This document shows positions 1-9,065 of a stretch of 64,000 nt of DNA, in pieces. The stretch's first letter is position 1, and each line of letters starts with the position of its first letter. The DNA is from Cupriavidus plantarum (GTDB lineage Bacteria > Pseudomonadota > Gammaproteobacteria > Burkholderiales > Burkholderiaceae), in contig NZ_CAJPUX010000002.1 in the NCBI RefSeq assembly GCF_905397285.1, forward strand, positions 434,001-498,000, read 5' to 3'. A program made the translations under genes and the position numbers. The notes beneath the pieces were generated by a model. The model was not told the origin of the DNA, searched no databases, and saw only the letters and a program-made list of their open reading frames with translations.

Positions 1-1
1 A

Positions 2-193
2 GGCCTCAGTTATCAGGAAACGGCGGAGGCGATCGGCGTGCCGATCGGCACGGTCATGAGCCGCCTGTCGCGCGCGCGGCAGGCGATTGGCGCGCGCTTT
101 GGTGGCAATGCGGGCGGGAATGCGGGCAGGCAGGGGTCCGCCTCCGCCTCCGCTGCAAGCAGCGCGGACAACGGCAGGGGGTCGATCGCATGA
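2..193 (+). CDS. ECF-type RNA polymerase sigma factor, C-terminal fragment (5' end outside window)
   Basis: Only the last 63 codons are present. They begin with GLSYQETAEAIGVPIGTVMS and continue RLSRAR, the helix-turn-helix of sigma region 4 that contacts the -35 element; this spacing and sequence are typical of extracytoplasmic-function sigma factors. The remaining 30 residues are a low-complexity Gly/Ala/Ser tail encoded in part by a 12-bp tandem duplication. The TGA stop overlaps the ATG of the next gene (ATGA at 190-193), so the sigma factor and the anti-sigma factor are translationally coupled. The family is clear, but its target promoters cannot be read from this fragment. Confidence 0.85.
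   Translation, partial: GLSYQETAEAIGVPIGTVMSRLSRARQAIGARFGGNAGGNAGRQGSASASAASSADNGRGSIA
107..130. repeat. 12-bp tandem duplication in sigma-factor 3' end
   Basis: Two copies of a 12-mer beginning AATGCGGGC (107-118 and 119-130) differ at one base. They are in frame and encode Gly-Asn-Ala-Gly repeats in the disordered tail of the sigma factor. This is one of about ten short tandem duplications at gene ends in this window. Confidence 0.8.
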
Positions 194-1122
194 CTATCGA
201 CGAAACGTTGCTGATGGCCTACGCCGACGGAGAACTGCCACCCGCGCAGCGCGCCGAGGTGGAGGCGCTCGTGGCCCGTGACCCGGAAGCCGCCGCGCTG
301 CTCGCGCTGTTCGAGGCGTCTAAGCTCGACTATGCCGGCGCGTTTGCCACGCAGGATTTGCCGCCGGTGCCGGAGTCGCTGACGCGCGGCGTGGAGGGGC
401 TCGTTCTTGCCCATGGGGCGCGTCGGGCGCAGCAGGAAGCCGCAGGCGCCGAAGGTAGCAATGTCCGCAGTCTCGATGCCGAGCGGCAGAAGCGCCGCGG
501 CGTGCCGGTGTGGCTCGCGGCGGCATGCATGGCCGGCGCATTCGGCGCGGGCCTCGTGATTCGCGGCGGCTTGCCCGGCAGTGGCGCGGGGGGGGCGGGA
601 TCGGCACCGGCGACGGTGGCCGGCAGCGCAAGCGCGCCCACGGTACCCGGCACCGCCCCGATCACCATGGCGAGCACGACGTTCGCGCCGTGGATCAAGG
701 CCGCGATGGAATACCAGCAGCTTTACACGCGCGACAGCGTGGCCTACATGCCCGACGTCGACGCTCGGCACTTGACGCGCTTCATCGACGATGCGCGCGA
801 CAAGGACAAGCTCGACATCGACGTGCCCGATCTCAGCAAGGCGGGCCTCGAACTCAAGTCCGTCGCGCGCCTGAAGTTCCGCGGCAAGGCGCTCGTGCAA
901 CTGGTCTATCTGCCGAAGGAAGGCCCGCCGATCTCGCTGTGCGTGCTGGCCGAGCCGAAGGACGATCAGGCCGTGACCGCGAACCGTGTCGATGCAATGC
1001 ATGTCGTGACATGGAGACAAGCAAAGCTCGGCTACGTGTTACTAGGCAATACCGAAGGCCTCGACCTCGAGTCCATCGGCAAGCAGATCGCGGCGAAGGA
1101 CTATCCCAGGCTGTCGATATGA
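190..1122 (+). CDS. Membrane anti-sigma factor
   Basis: 310 aa. The N-terminus (MTIDETLLMAYADGELPPAQ) has the 'LxAYxDGEL' helix common to anti-sigma domains that clamp ECF sigma factors. A single transmembrane segment is predicted at about residues 105-124 (VPVWLAAACMAGAFGAGLVI), followed by a Gly/Ala/Ser-rich linker and a periplasmic domain of about 150 residues. No HxxxCxxC zinc motif is visible, so it is not of the ZAS class. It overlaps the sigma gene by 4 bp. Inferred role: it holds the sigma factor inactive at the membrane until a periplasmic signal is sensed. The signal is unknown. Confidence 0.8.
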   Translation: MTIDETLLMAYADGELPPAQRAEVEALVARDPEAAALLALFEASKLDYAGAFATQDLPPVPESLTRGVEGLVLAHGARRAQQEAAGAEGSNVRSLDAERQKRRGVPVWLAAACMAGAFGAGLVIRGGLPGSGAGGAGSAPATVAGSASAPTVPGTAPITMASTTFAPWIKAAMEYQQLYTRDSVAYMPDVDARHLTRFIDDARDKDKLDIDVPDLSKAGLELKSVARLKFRGKALVQLVYLPKEGPPISLCVLAEPKDDQAVTANRVDAMHVVTWRQAKLGYVLLGNTEGLDLESIGKQIAAKDYPRLSI

Positions 1123-1144
1123 ATCGGAGTAGGGGGTGAGAGCT

Positions 1145-1178
1145 GGGGGTGAGCCTAGGGATTTCACCTAGCACCCCC
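1145..1178 (+). terminator. Hairpin after the anti-sigma gene
   Basis: GGGGGTG (1145-1151) and CTAGG (1155-1159) pair with CCTAG (1167-1171) and CACCCCC (1172-1178). This gives a 12-bp stem with a 3-nt bulge and a 7-nt loop. No T-run follows, so it is at best a weak or Rho-assisted terminator. It separates the sigma unit from tctB. Confidence 0.4.
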
Positions 1179-1328
1179 GCTCCTGAACCCAATAGATCAC
1201 AACGTGATACACGTTGAAAGCTGGCCGCAAGTTGCCAGAAAGGCGATTGGAAGAACGGACTTGTAGATTCCTGTGACCCCCGCATAACGCCATTGCAAGG
1301 TGCCGGGGATTTTCACGCAGGAGACCCG

Positions 1329-1850
1329 ATGAGCAGTCCTCCCACTTCCGCTTCGTCCCCCCATACAACTTCCCCTCGTTTCAAGAAGGACTACTACGGC
1401 GGCGCCCTCATGGTGATCGTCGGCCTGGCCGCGGTGTACGCCGGCCTGCAGTACCACACGGGCACATTGCGCCAGATGGGACCGGGTTTCTTTCCGGTAT
1501 CCGTGGGCGCGCTGCTCGCCTTCGTCGGCGTGCTGATCGCCATGTCCGCGCGCAACGACAGGACGCCCGCGGATGCCCCGCAGGCCGGCGGCCACGGTCA
1601 CGCGCACGGCGCGCCCGATCTGCGCGGCACGGTCTGCATCGTGCTCGGCACGCTCGCGTTCCTGCTGCTGGGCAAGTACGGCGGCATGATTCCCGCGACA
1701 TTCGCCATCGTTTTCATCTCTGCGCTCGGTGACCGTAGCAACTCCATCAGGCAGGCCTTCGTACTCGCGATCGCGATGTGCGTGGTCGCGGCGGTGGTGT
1801 TCTGGTGGGCCCTCCAATTGCAGCTGCCGTTGTTCACCTGGGGAGGCTGA
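1329..1850 (+). CDS. tctB: Tripartite tricarboxylate transporter small membrane subunit TctB
   Basis: 173 aa with about four hydrophobic segments (near residues 25-45, 50-68, 95-115 and 130-165), the length and topology of TctB. The motif GTLRQMGPGFFPVSVG near residues 45-60 is the conserved 'MGPGFFP' signature of the family. TctB is the small integral membrane partner of TctA in sodium- or proton-coupled, binding-protein-dependent uptake of carboxylates. I chose ATG 1329 because CAGGAGA lies 5-12 nt upstream; a longer frame from 1293 has no ribosome site. A His-rich patch (GGHGHAHG) lies in the cytoplasmic loop. tctA follows 5 bp later. No tctC is adjacent. Confidence 0.9.
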   Translation: MSSPPTSASSPHTTSPRFKKDYYGGALMVIVGLAAVYAGLQYHTGTLRQMGPGFFPVSVGALLAFVGVLIAMSARNDRTPADAPQAGGHGHAHGAPDLRGTVCIVLGTLAFLLLGKYGGMIPATFAIVFISALGDRSNSIRQAFVLAIAMCVVAAVVFWWALQLQLPLFTWGG

Positions 1851-1855
1851 CCGCC

Positions 1856-3397
1856 ATGGTTTCCAGTGCATTGCATGATTTGTGGTTCGGGTTCGGCGTG
1901 GCCTTCCAGGGCTCGAACCTGATGTGGTCCTTCTTCGGCGTGCTCGTCGGCAACCTGATCGGGGTGCTGCCCGGCATGGGCGCGTTGTCCGCGATCTCGA
2001 TCCTGTTGCCGCTGACATACGTCATGCATCCGGTGCCCGCCATCCTGATGCTCGCCGGCATCTTCTACGGCTCGCAGTACGGTGGCGCGATCGGTGCGAT
2101 CCTGCTGAACCTGCCTTCGCATCCGCCGCACGCGGTGACCTGCCTCGACGGTTATCCCATGACACGCGCGGGCAAGGGCGGCACGGCGCTCGGCATCACT
2201 ATGATCTGCTCGTTCTTCGCGGCATCGGTCGGCATTCTCGTGATGATCTTCGCGTCGCCGCTGCTCACGACCATCGCGTTCAAGTTCGGTCCGGCGGAGA
2301 TCTTCTCGATCATGCTGCTGGGCTTGCTCGCGGGCTCGACGATGTCCCGCGGTTCGCCCCTCAAGGGCGTGGCGATGACGCTATTCGGCCTGCTTTGCGG
2401 CGTGGTCGGCACCGACGTGAACACGGGCACATTCCGCTTCGCGCTCGATATCCCCGAACTCAGCGACGGCCTGGAGCTCGTGGCGATCGCGATGGGCCTG
2501 TTTGGCGTGGCGGACTTCATCCTCAACGTCAACCGCATGAGCGCGGTTACGACCAAGACCAAGCTGCGCATCCGTGACATGCGGCCTTCGCTGGCGGAAT
2601 TGAAGCAGGCGTTCTGGCCGATGGTGCGCGGCACCGGCGTGGGCACGCTCTTCGGCGCGATGCCGGGCACGGGGCCGACCATCACAACCTTCGTGGCCTA
2701 CGCGCTGGAGCGCAAGATCTCCAAGACGCCGGAGAAGTTCGGCACCGGCATGATCGCGGGCGTGGCCTCGCCGGAAGCCTCGTCGCACTCGAAGACGCAG
2801 GTGGACTTCATCCCGACGATGAGCCTGGGGATTCCGGGCGATGCGGTGATGGCGCTGATCCTCGGCGCGCTGATGATCCAGGGCATCACCCCCGGACCGC
2901 AGCTCATCAGCGACCACCCGGACATCTTCTGGGGTCTGATCGCGAGCTTCTGGATCGGCAACGTGCTGCTGATGATCCTCAACGTGCCGATGATCGGCGT
3001 GTGGGTGAAGCTGCTGCAGGTGCCATACCGCTATCTGTTCCCTTCGGCGATGTTCTTCATTGCCGTGGGCGTGTTCAGCACGCAGAGCAGCCTGTTCCAG
3101 ATCTGGGAAGTGCTTGCGTTCGGTCTGATCGGCGCGCTGCTGATCTACCTCGAGTTCTCCGTCGCGCCGATCCTGCTCGGCTTCGTGCTCGGGCCGATGG
3201 TCGAAGAGAACTTCCGCCGTTCGCTGCTGCTGTCGCGCGGGGACATGATGGTGTTCCTGCAGCGCCCGATCAGCTGCACGTTCGTCATCGCCTCGGCGCT
3301 GCTGCTGATAGGCGTGACCTGGTCCGCCTGGCGCGCGCACGCGGGACGCAAGTCCTCGCTGGACGTGGCGACGCCGGAGCTCGCGGTGAACGAGTAA
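1856..3397 (+). CDS. tctA: Tripartite tricarboxylate transporter large permease TctA
   Basis: 513 aa, about 12 membrane segments. Family signatures are visible: GNLIGVLPGMGALSAISILL near residues 28-47, a second inverted-repeat copy GTLFGAMPGTGPTITTFVAY near 263-282, and GPMVEENFRRSL near the C-terminus. TctA forms the translocation pathway of the TTT transporter. ATG 1856 is preceded by GGGGAGG at 1840-1846; an in-frame extension to 1778 overlaps tctB and lacks a ribosome site. The gene is co-transcribed with tctB. Because no TctC receptor is encoded beside it, one of the orphan Bug receptors in this window, or one elsewhere, probably delivers its substrate (inference). Confidence 0.93.
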   Translation: MVSSALHDLWFGFGVAFQGSNLMWSFFGVLVGNLIGVLPGMGALSAISILLPLTYVMHPVPAILMLAGIFYGSQYGGAIGAILLNLPSHPPHAVTCLDGYPMTRAGKGGTALGITMICSFFAASVGILVMIFASPLLTTIAFKFGPAEIFSIMLLGLLAGSTMSRGSPLKGVAMTLFGLLCGVVGTDVNTGTFRFALDIPELSDGLELVAIAMGLFGVADFILNVNRMSAVTTKTKLRIRDMRPSLAELKQAFWPMVRGTGVGTLFGAMPGTGPTITTFVAYALERKISKTPEKFGTGMIAGVASPEASSHSKTQVDFIPTMSLGIPGDAVMALILGALMIQGITPGPQLISDHPDIFWGLIASFWIGNVLLMILNVPMIGVWVKLLQVPYRYLFPSAMFFIAVGVFSTQSSLFQIWEVLAFGLIGALLIYLEFSVAPILLGFVLGPMVEENFRRSLLLSRGDMMVFLQRPISCTFVIASALLLIGVTWSAWRAHAGRKSSLDVATPELAVNE

Positions 3398-3418
3398 GGC
3401 GGCAGGTGTCGCGGGCGT

Positions 3419-4459
3419 TCAGATCGAGTACGACTTGAACGCTTCGCCCTGCATGCCCGCGCGGTCGATGACGGCGATGCGGTTCCGGCCGTTGTCCTTC
3501 GCGTGATACAGCTGCGCATCCACGAGGTGGATGAAGCCCGGCATGTCGTTGCGATCGGTCGGGACGATCGTGCCGACGCCGAAGCTTGCCGTCACGCATT
3601 GGTTGTAAGGCGAGCGCACATGCGGAATCGCTGCTGCCGCGAGCAGGTCGCGGCAGCGCTCGGCCACGCGCACGGCGGCGTCCGCATCGGTGTTGCCGAG
3701 CACGAGGACGAATTCCTCGCCGCCGAAGCGTCCGAGAAAATAATCTTTCCCAACGGCCCTGGCGAGCACGGCGGCAACCTGCCGCAGGCATTCGTCGCCC
3801 TGCAAGTGGCCATAGTAGTCGTTATAGGACTTGAAGAAGTCGATATCGGCAAGGATCACCGAGACGGGGCCGCCGGCGTCGCGCGCGGCGTCCCATGCGC
3901 GCGCCATCGCGGTGTCGAACATGCGGCGGTTGCCGATGCCGGTCAGGCCGTCCGTGAATGACAGGCGTTCGAGTTCGCGCTGGGCCTGCGCGAGCTGCTC
4001 TTCCATGCGCTTGCGTTCGCTGATATCGAACATGAAGCCGACGAGCGCTTCCACGCCGTGCTCGTTACGCACGACGTGCACGACGTCGCGCATCCAGATA
4101 TAGCTGCCGTCGCTCTTGAGCGCGCGGTAGTCGGCCTCGTGGTCGGCGCCAGCCTGCGATTGCGCCACGCAAAAATCCACCACAGCCGCACGGTCGTCCT
4201 CGTGGATGCGCGCTGCCCAGTCGTTGACGGTTTTCCAGCTCTCCGGAGACCAGCCCAGCAGTTGTCCGATCTGCGGACCGATGTACGAGAACGTCATCGT
4301 GGCCCAGTCGATTCGCCAGGGAATGGCCTTGGTGGACTCGAGCAGCGCGCGGTAAACGGTGTTGTCGTCTTCGCCGGGAGCGCGTTCGGCGGGGGCGAGC
4401 GTGGAAGGATGCTTCAGGAAGGCGGCTTGCAGCGGGCTCTTGGTCGGGTCTTGGCTCAT
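3419..4459 (-). CDS. PAS-GGDEF diguanylate cyclase
   Basis: 346 aa. A PAS sensor domain spans about residues 38-147, ending in the typical FMFDISERK junction. A coiled helix leads into a GGDEF domain (about 165-335) with DGLTGIGNRR, the metal-binding LADIDFFK and an intact active-site GGEEF at 246-250. It should therefore make cyclic di-GMP from two GTP. The position of the inhibitory I-site reads VGKD rather than RxxD, so product feedback may be weak. No signal peptide or membrane segment is visible, so it is cytoplasmic. The start is uncertain: ATG 4459 (MSQDPTK) or ATG 4522 (MNPCYK), neither with a good ribosome site. It is convergent with tctA, only 21 bp apart. Confidence 0.9.
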   Translation of the reverse strand: MSQDPTKSPLQAAFLKHPSTLAPAERAPGEDDNTVYRALLESTKAIPWRIDWATMTFSYIGPQIGQLLGWSPESWKTVNDWAARIHEDDRAAVVDFCVAQSQAGADHEADYRALKSDGSYIWMRDVVHVVRNEHGVEALVGFMFDISERKRMEEQLAQAQRELERLSFTDGLTGIGNRRMFDTAMARAWDAARDAGGPVSVILADIDFFKSYNDYYGHLQGDECLRQVAAVLARAVGKDYFLGRFGGEEFVLVLGNTDADAAVRVAERCRDLLAAAAIPHVRSPYNQCVTASFGVGTIVPTDRNDMPGFIHLVDAQLYHAKDNGRNRIAVIDRAGMQGEAFKSYSI

Positions 4460-4572
4460 GGCGTTGGCGGGCTGGCAGACGGGAACTGGCGGGATGCGGC
4501 GCAATTTATAGCATGGATTCATGGCCGTGCCGCGTGGGTGCCGTGGCGAGGTCCCTCCGTACGAATCCCGAT

Positions 4573-7194
4573 TTACCAGTTCACGCGCACGCCAATCTTC
4601 CCATCCCATGCTTCCCGCGACCCATCGAAGCCGCGCTGATACCCCACGCTCATGAACACGAACGCGTTGCGGGCGACTTCGCCGGTAACGCCGAGCTTGA
4701 TCTCGCCCCACGATCCGGCAGTATCCGCCCGGAACGGGATGCTGCCCGCCGAGGAGGAGAAGCTCGTCTTCGGGTCGCCGAGGAATTCATGCCACGCGCT
4801 GACACGCGCCCAGGCTGTGAGTTCTCGCGGAACGCCGGTGCTCCCGTGCATCCACGTGCGGGCCAGGCGGACGCCGAGGCGTCCGGCAAGCGATTGGGCG
4901 TCGCTGAAGCCGATGCGTGCGCCGGCATCGGTGGCATCGTGCAGGTCGACCCATTGGTAGATCAACTGCGCCTGCGGTTCGATGACCCAGTCCGTCGCGA
5001 GTCGCAGCGGATAACCGGCCTCCGCGGCCGTGGCGATGGCGAAACCGTTGGTCGACATCTCGGGCAGGCCGCGGTGGCCGTTCGCCTGCACGTCATACCA
5101 CGTGTACTGCAATACGCCATCGACGTACCAGTCGCCCGGGCCGTAATGCGTCCAGTACCCGCCGAACGTATAGCCGTCCAGCGTGTCGTTGCCGGCATTG
5201 CCGCCGTCGAAATGATTGACGTCGACGCTCGCGCGGCCGATGGCCGCATACGCGCCGGCCGTGTCGCGGTGCCCCGTGTGCAGGGCGCGCCGCCACAGGT
5301 CCATGCCGATCTGTCCGCCCGTGAAGCGGTAGTCGTAGCCAGGGCCGTTGCCGTAGATACCATTGGCCGCGCCATCGCGCGACCCGGTCATGCCGATCAG
5401 GCGACCCCACGCACCGTTCGGGCCCATGCGCGACGCGAGGTCCGTGCGTCCGCGAAGCATGGCCTGCTCGCCGGCGCGCTCATGGAAGGAGTCGATCAGC
5501 GTCCGGCCGAACTGCAGCGCGGCGGAAGGGATGGCGGCGTAGAGCGAGACTTCCGGGCGATAGTGGGGAAGCGGAGGCGTGGGCGACGGGCCCGGAGGCG
5601 CGGGGCAGGGCGGCACGGGCGCATTGGCGCCGCTGCAGGACAGGAACGAGCGCAGGTACCAGTTATCGGGCTGACTTCCATCCACGCTGCCGCGATAAAG
5701 CGTGTATTCATACGGGCCACTGATTGCGGGTGCGCCCAGCGCGAAGGCGCCGGGAGCGGTGGTGCCCCCGTTGGCCGCTCCCACCACGAGAATACCGTCG
5801 CCCGTGGTGCCGCTGCCGGGACCACCGGCGTTGGCGATGCGCAGTCGGGACGTGCCGCTGGCGTGGCCGCCGTCTATCAGGAGCCGGTCCGAAGGCGACC
5901 CATCGCCGCCCAGATAAGTGTTCATGGCGAGCACGCCGTTGCTGCCGGCGTAGTTCGTGGTTTGCAGCACGTGGAAGCTGCCCGCCCCCGGCGAAAACTG
6001 GATCGTTCCGCCTTCGTTGGTCAGCGTGGTCACGACGGAGTTGCCGGTCAGCAGCCATGTCGAGCTTTGGAGCGTCACGTTGGACGTGTTCCGCGCGTCG
6101 GTGGACACGGCGCCCCGCACGGTGGAGCCGGAGAGGAGGACATTCGCCACCGTGGGCGAGGCGCCAGAGACGGTGAGCCAGTTCCCATTGTTCTCGGTGG
6201 CGACGCTGTCGTACAACGACACCGACGATACGCCGCCATCGGTTGAAATGCTGCTGCCTTGTGTGCTGGCAAGCGTGACGTCGTGCAACGTGGCGATGCC
6301 GGCCCCAGATATGCGCAGCGCGGCGGCATTGTCGCCGGTTGCCCGCAATGCGCTGCGCGTGATCGACAGGGTTCCGGTGTCGAGCAGCAAGGCCGCGTCC
6401 GCTTTGGCGCCCGATGTCAGCACAGCCGAGTCCGCCAGCGACAATGATGCCGCGCTGCCCGTGGCGGCGATCCCGCTCGCCTCGGTGCCACTGGTCTCGA
6501 TTCGCGCGCCGGACAGTCTCACGGCGCCCCCGTACGCGGCGATGGCCCCCGCGGCGGCAAAGCCGCTCGTATGGACGTTCGCGGTACCCTCGATCAGGTT
6601 CCGCGAGCCGGTGGCAAAGATGCCGTACGCGCGTATGCCGGAGGTCTGGATCTGGCCGCCGAGCAGCGTAATGCGCGAACCGGCGCCCGGCGTGTAGACG
6701 GCGTACGCGTCGTCGCCTCGCGTGGTGACATCGGCGGCGCTGTGAATGGTGGAGAGATTCGCGGCGAGCATGCCAAACCCGCGCTCGGTGATGATGCTTC
6801 CACTGATGGAGACATGGCTGCCCTCCTCGGCATACACGCCGTTGGTCGACGTCGACAACGCATGCAGGCTGACATTGGCGGCGTCGATCTGGCCTCCCCG
6901 TAGGGCTTCCAGCACCGCGCCGCGAGTTCCTTGCAGCGTGGAGTCGGTCAGCCGGATGATGCCGCCACTGTTCGCCACGGCCGTGCTGGTGCTGTGGCCG
7001 ATCGCGGTGACAGAATGGGCGACCAGCGTGCTGCCGGGATTCGCCGCCAGCAGCGCGGGGTCGCTCGATGTGCCTTCGAACGTGCCGCCGTCGACGGTTT
7101 GCGTCGTCCCATCCGTTACCGCGATCGAGGCAGCGTGGGCCAGCGAAACCGGCATCGACAATGCCAGCAGCATACGGCGACATAGACGTGGCAT
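4573..7194 (-). CDS. Autotransporter with beta-helical passenger domain
   Basis: 873 aa. A Sec signal peptide ends after SLAHA (residue 21). The passenger, about residues 22-520, is made of irregular repeats of short beta-strands rich in Ser, Thr, Ala and Gly (for example ITLLGGQIQTSGIRAYGIFA), as in right-handed beta-helix passengers. A Pro-rich linker precedes the C-terminal barrel (about 590-873), which has the conserved autotransporter pattern of alternating aromatic strands (YTFGGYWTHYG) and ends in VRVNW. ATG 7194 has GGGAGA upstream. It is a type Va secreted or surface-displayed protein. No protease triad or RGD motif was seen, so an adhesin or biofilm role is only inferred. Confidence 0.88.
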   Translation of the reverse strand: MPRLCRRMLLALSMPVSLAHAASIAVTDGTTQTVDGGTFEGTSSDPALLAANPGSTLVAHSVTAIGHSTSTAVANSGGIIRLTDSTLQGTRGAVLEALRGGQIDAANVSLHALSTSTNGVYAEEGSHVSISGSIITERGFGMLAANLSTIHSAADVTTRGDDAYAVYTPGAGSRITLLGGQIQTSGIRAYGIFATGSRNLIEGTANVHTSGFAAAGAIAAYGGAVRLSGARIETSGTEASGIAATGSAASLSLADSAVLTSGAKADAALLLDTGTLSITRSALRATGDNAAALRISGAGIATLHDVTLASTQGSSISTDGGVSSVSLYDSVATENNGNWLTVSGASPTVANVLLSGSTVRGAVSTDARNTSNVTLQSSTWLLTGNSVVTTLTNEGGTIQFSPGAGSFHVLQTTNYAGSNGVLAMNTYLGGDGSPSDRLLIDGGHASGTSRLRIANAGGPGSGTTGDGILVVGAANGGTTAPGAFALGAPAISGPYEYTLYRGSVDGSQPDNWYLRSFLSCSGANAPVPPCPAPPGPSPTPPLPHYRPEVSLYAAIPSAALQFGRTLIDSFHERAGEQAMLRGRTDLASRMGPNGAWGRLIGMTGSRDGAANGIYGNGPGYDYRFTGGQIGMDLWRRALHTGHRDTAGAYAAIGRASVDVNHFDGGNAGNDTLDGYTFGGYWTHYGPGDWYVDGVLQYTWYDVQANGHRGLPEMSTNGFAIATAAEAGYPLRLATDWVIEPQAQLIYQWVDLHDATDAGARIGFSDAQSLAGRLGVRLARTWMHGSTGVPRELTAWARVSAWHEFLGDPKTSFSSSAGSIPFRADTAGSWGEIKLGVTGEVARNAFVFMSVGYQRGFDGSREAWDGKIGVRVNW

Positions 7195-7316
7195 GCAGTC
7201 TCCCGGAATGTCATGGGGGATGCACCCATGATATGGCGCGGAAGACAAAAACGCGGTCGCCTTTGACGCCGCCGATTGTGTTGGCGGGAATAGCGGCGGC
7301 GTCGGTCAGTGCAATG

Positions 7317-8951
7317 TCAGTGGGCGAGGGCGTGCAGGCGCGGTGCGGCGAGTCGCGGTGCCATCCGATGGGAAGCCGTGCGGTTGCCCTCGTCGACCGT
7401 GAACGTCGCCAGCACTTCCTTGAGCATGCGGGCCTGCTCGTCGAGCGAGCGCGCCGCGGCTGCGGCCTCTTCCACCAGTGCGGCGTTCTGCTGCGTCACG
7501 CCGTCCATCTGCGTCACCGCGGTCGCGACCTGGCCGATGCCGCGGCTCTGTTCGGCGGAGGCGGTGGAGATCTCGCGCATGATCTGCGTGACGTTGTGCA
7601 CGGCCTGCGTGACCTCGGTCATCGCCACCCCGGCCTGTTGCACGTAGCCCGAGCCCGCGTGCACGCGGTCGACCGAGCGGTCGATCAGCTCCTTGATTTC
7701 CTTGGCGGCGGTGGATGAGCGTTGCGCCAGGCTGCGCACCTCGCCGGCGACGACCGCGAAGCCGCGGCCTTGCTCGCCCGCGCGGGCCGCTTCCACGGCG
7801 GCGTTCAGCGCGAGGATGTTGGTCTGGAACGCAATGCCCTCGATGATCGCGATGATGTCAGCGATCTTGGCCGAGCTTTGCGAAATTTCGTCCATGGTCG
7901 AGATCACGCGGCCCACCACTTCGCTGCCCTGCGTCGCCTTGTCCGACGCATCGTTCGCGAGCGCGGCGGCATGCGAGGCGTTGTCGGCGTTCAGCTTCAC
8001 CGTACCGCTGATCTCCTCCATGCTCGCGGCGGTCTCTTCGAGCGATGCCGCCTGTTGCTCGGTGCGCGACGACAGGTCCATGTTGCCGCTTGCGATCTCG
8101 CCGGCCGCGCCAGTGATCGTGTCGGCGGACTGTCGGATATGGCGCACGGTGTCGGACAGCTCGTGCTGCATGCTGGCCAGCGCGCGCTGCAGCGTCCCGA
8201 TCTCGTTGTTGCCGTAGGTCTCTTCGCGGTGCGCGGAAGCGCGCAGGTCGCCGCCCGCCATGCGTGTCAGGTCCTCGGCCATCGCGGCAATCGGCTTGAC
8301 GACGAGGCGCGTCATCGCCGCGCGCAGTGCCAGGCTGATCACGAGCGCGGCCAGCGCGCAGATGGCCAGCACGATATTGACGATGCGCGTGTCATGCGCG
8401 GCGCTCGCGTGGCGCGCCTGCGCACGCGACGCCGTGTACTGCTGCAGCGGCTTCGACAGTTCGTCGAGCTGCTTGTACAGCGGGCTGCTGAACTCGAGCT
8501 GGATGCGCGTGTAGCCGTCGAAGTCCTTCGCTTCCAGGGCGCCGAACTCGGGCATGATCCCCTTTTCCATCATCGCCTTGTGCTTGGCGTTGGCGTCTTC
8601 CAGCAGCGCCTTGCCTTCGCCGGTGGCGGGCACGGCGGCGAAAGCCTCCCACTCCTGCTGCGATGCCGCGCAGTACTCGCGCGCGGCCGCCAGTTGCTTG
8701 GCCGCGGCGGCATCCTGGCCGTCGCCCGTGAGCGTCTGGTAGCGGTTCTTGGCGGAGCGGCAACGCAGCAGCATCTCGGAGCTGCGGCCGAGCGCGGTCA
8801 TGGCGACCATGTCCTGCTCGTACATCGCGTTGAGCGCGTTGCCCGAGCGGTGCAGCGCGATGAACGCGCACGCGCCGACGATGAGCACGAGCGCGAGGAA
8901 GAGGGCTGTCACCATGGACAGTCCGGTGCGGATCGAGAGGTTTTTCAGCAT
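7317..8951 (-). CDS. Methyl-accepting chemotaxis protein
   Basis: 544 aa. TM1 is at about residues 11-33 and TM2 at about 190-212, bracketing a roughly 155-residue periplasmic four-helix-bundle sensor (Tar-like). A HAMP linker begins VVKPIAAMAEDL. The cytoplasmic signalling helices carry the invariant hairpin tip (about residues 365-395), including EGIAFQTNILALNAAVEAAR and GRGFAVVAGEVRSLAQRS, which bind CheW and CheA. No C-terminal NWETF-like CheR tether is seen. The protein senses a periplasmic ligand and controls flagellar rotation. The ligand is unknown. It is a single-gene unit with a palindrome just upstream of the start. Confidence 0.95.
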   Translation of the reverse strand: MLKNLSIRTGLSMVTALFLALVLIVGACAFIALHRSGNALNAMYEQDMVAMTALGRSSEMLLRCRSAKNRYQTLTGDGQDAAAAKQLAAAREYCAASQQEWEAFAAVPATGEGKALLEDANAKHKAMMEKGIMPEFGALEAKDFDGYTRIQLEFSSPLYKQLDELSKPLQQYTASRAQARHASAAHDTRIVNIVLAICALAALVISLALRAAMTRLVVKPIAAMAEDLTRMAGGDLRASAHREETYGNNEIGTLQRALASMQHELSDTVRHIRQSADTITGAAGEIASGNMDLSSRTEQQAASLEETAASMEEISGTVKLNADNASHAAALANDASDKATQGSEVVGRVISTMDEISQSSAKIADIIAIIEGIAFQTNILALNAAVEAARAGEQGRGFAVVAGEVRSLAQRSSTAAKEIKELIDRSVDRVHAGSGYVQQAGVAMTEVTQAVHNVTQIMREISTASAEQSRGIGQVATAVTQMDGVTQQNAALVEEAAAAARSLDEQARMLKEVLATFTVDEGNRTASHRMAPRLAAPRLHALAH

Positions 8952-8970
8952 GACGGTTTCCCGCTAGTCA

Positions 8971-8988
8971 TAAACATGGATATGTTTA
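8971..8988. promoter_or_regulatory. Palindrome upstream of the chemoreceptor gene
   Basis: TAAACAT-GGAT-ATGTTTA: two perfect 7-bp arms around a 4-bp centre, 20-37 bp before the ATG at 8951 and in AT-richer DNA. The position fits an operator or a 5'-UTR hairpin. I cannot name the binding protein. Confidence 0.5.
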
Positions 8989-9038
8989 ACGGCAGATACG
9001 GGATAACCCTGAGTCCTTTTTTCTTCGAAACCGGAAGG

Positions 9039-9065
9039 AAAAAGGGCGCCACTCTCGCGGCGCCC
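9039..9065 (-). terminator. Rho-independent terminator of the liv operon
   Basis: On the minus strand GGGCGCC (9065-9059), an 8-nt loop, GGCGCCC (9050-9044), then TTTTT (9043-9039). This is a textbook intrinsic terminator about 75 nt past the stop of the binding-protein gene. Confidence 0.88.

Noticed and set aside
7306..7327. Possible duplicated stop at the end of the chemoreceptor gene
   Set aside because: Only TCAGTG (6 of 11 bases) is shared between the two copies, too weak to group with the other tandem duplications.
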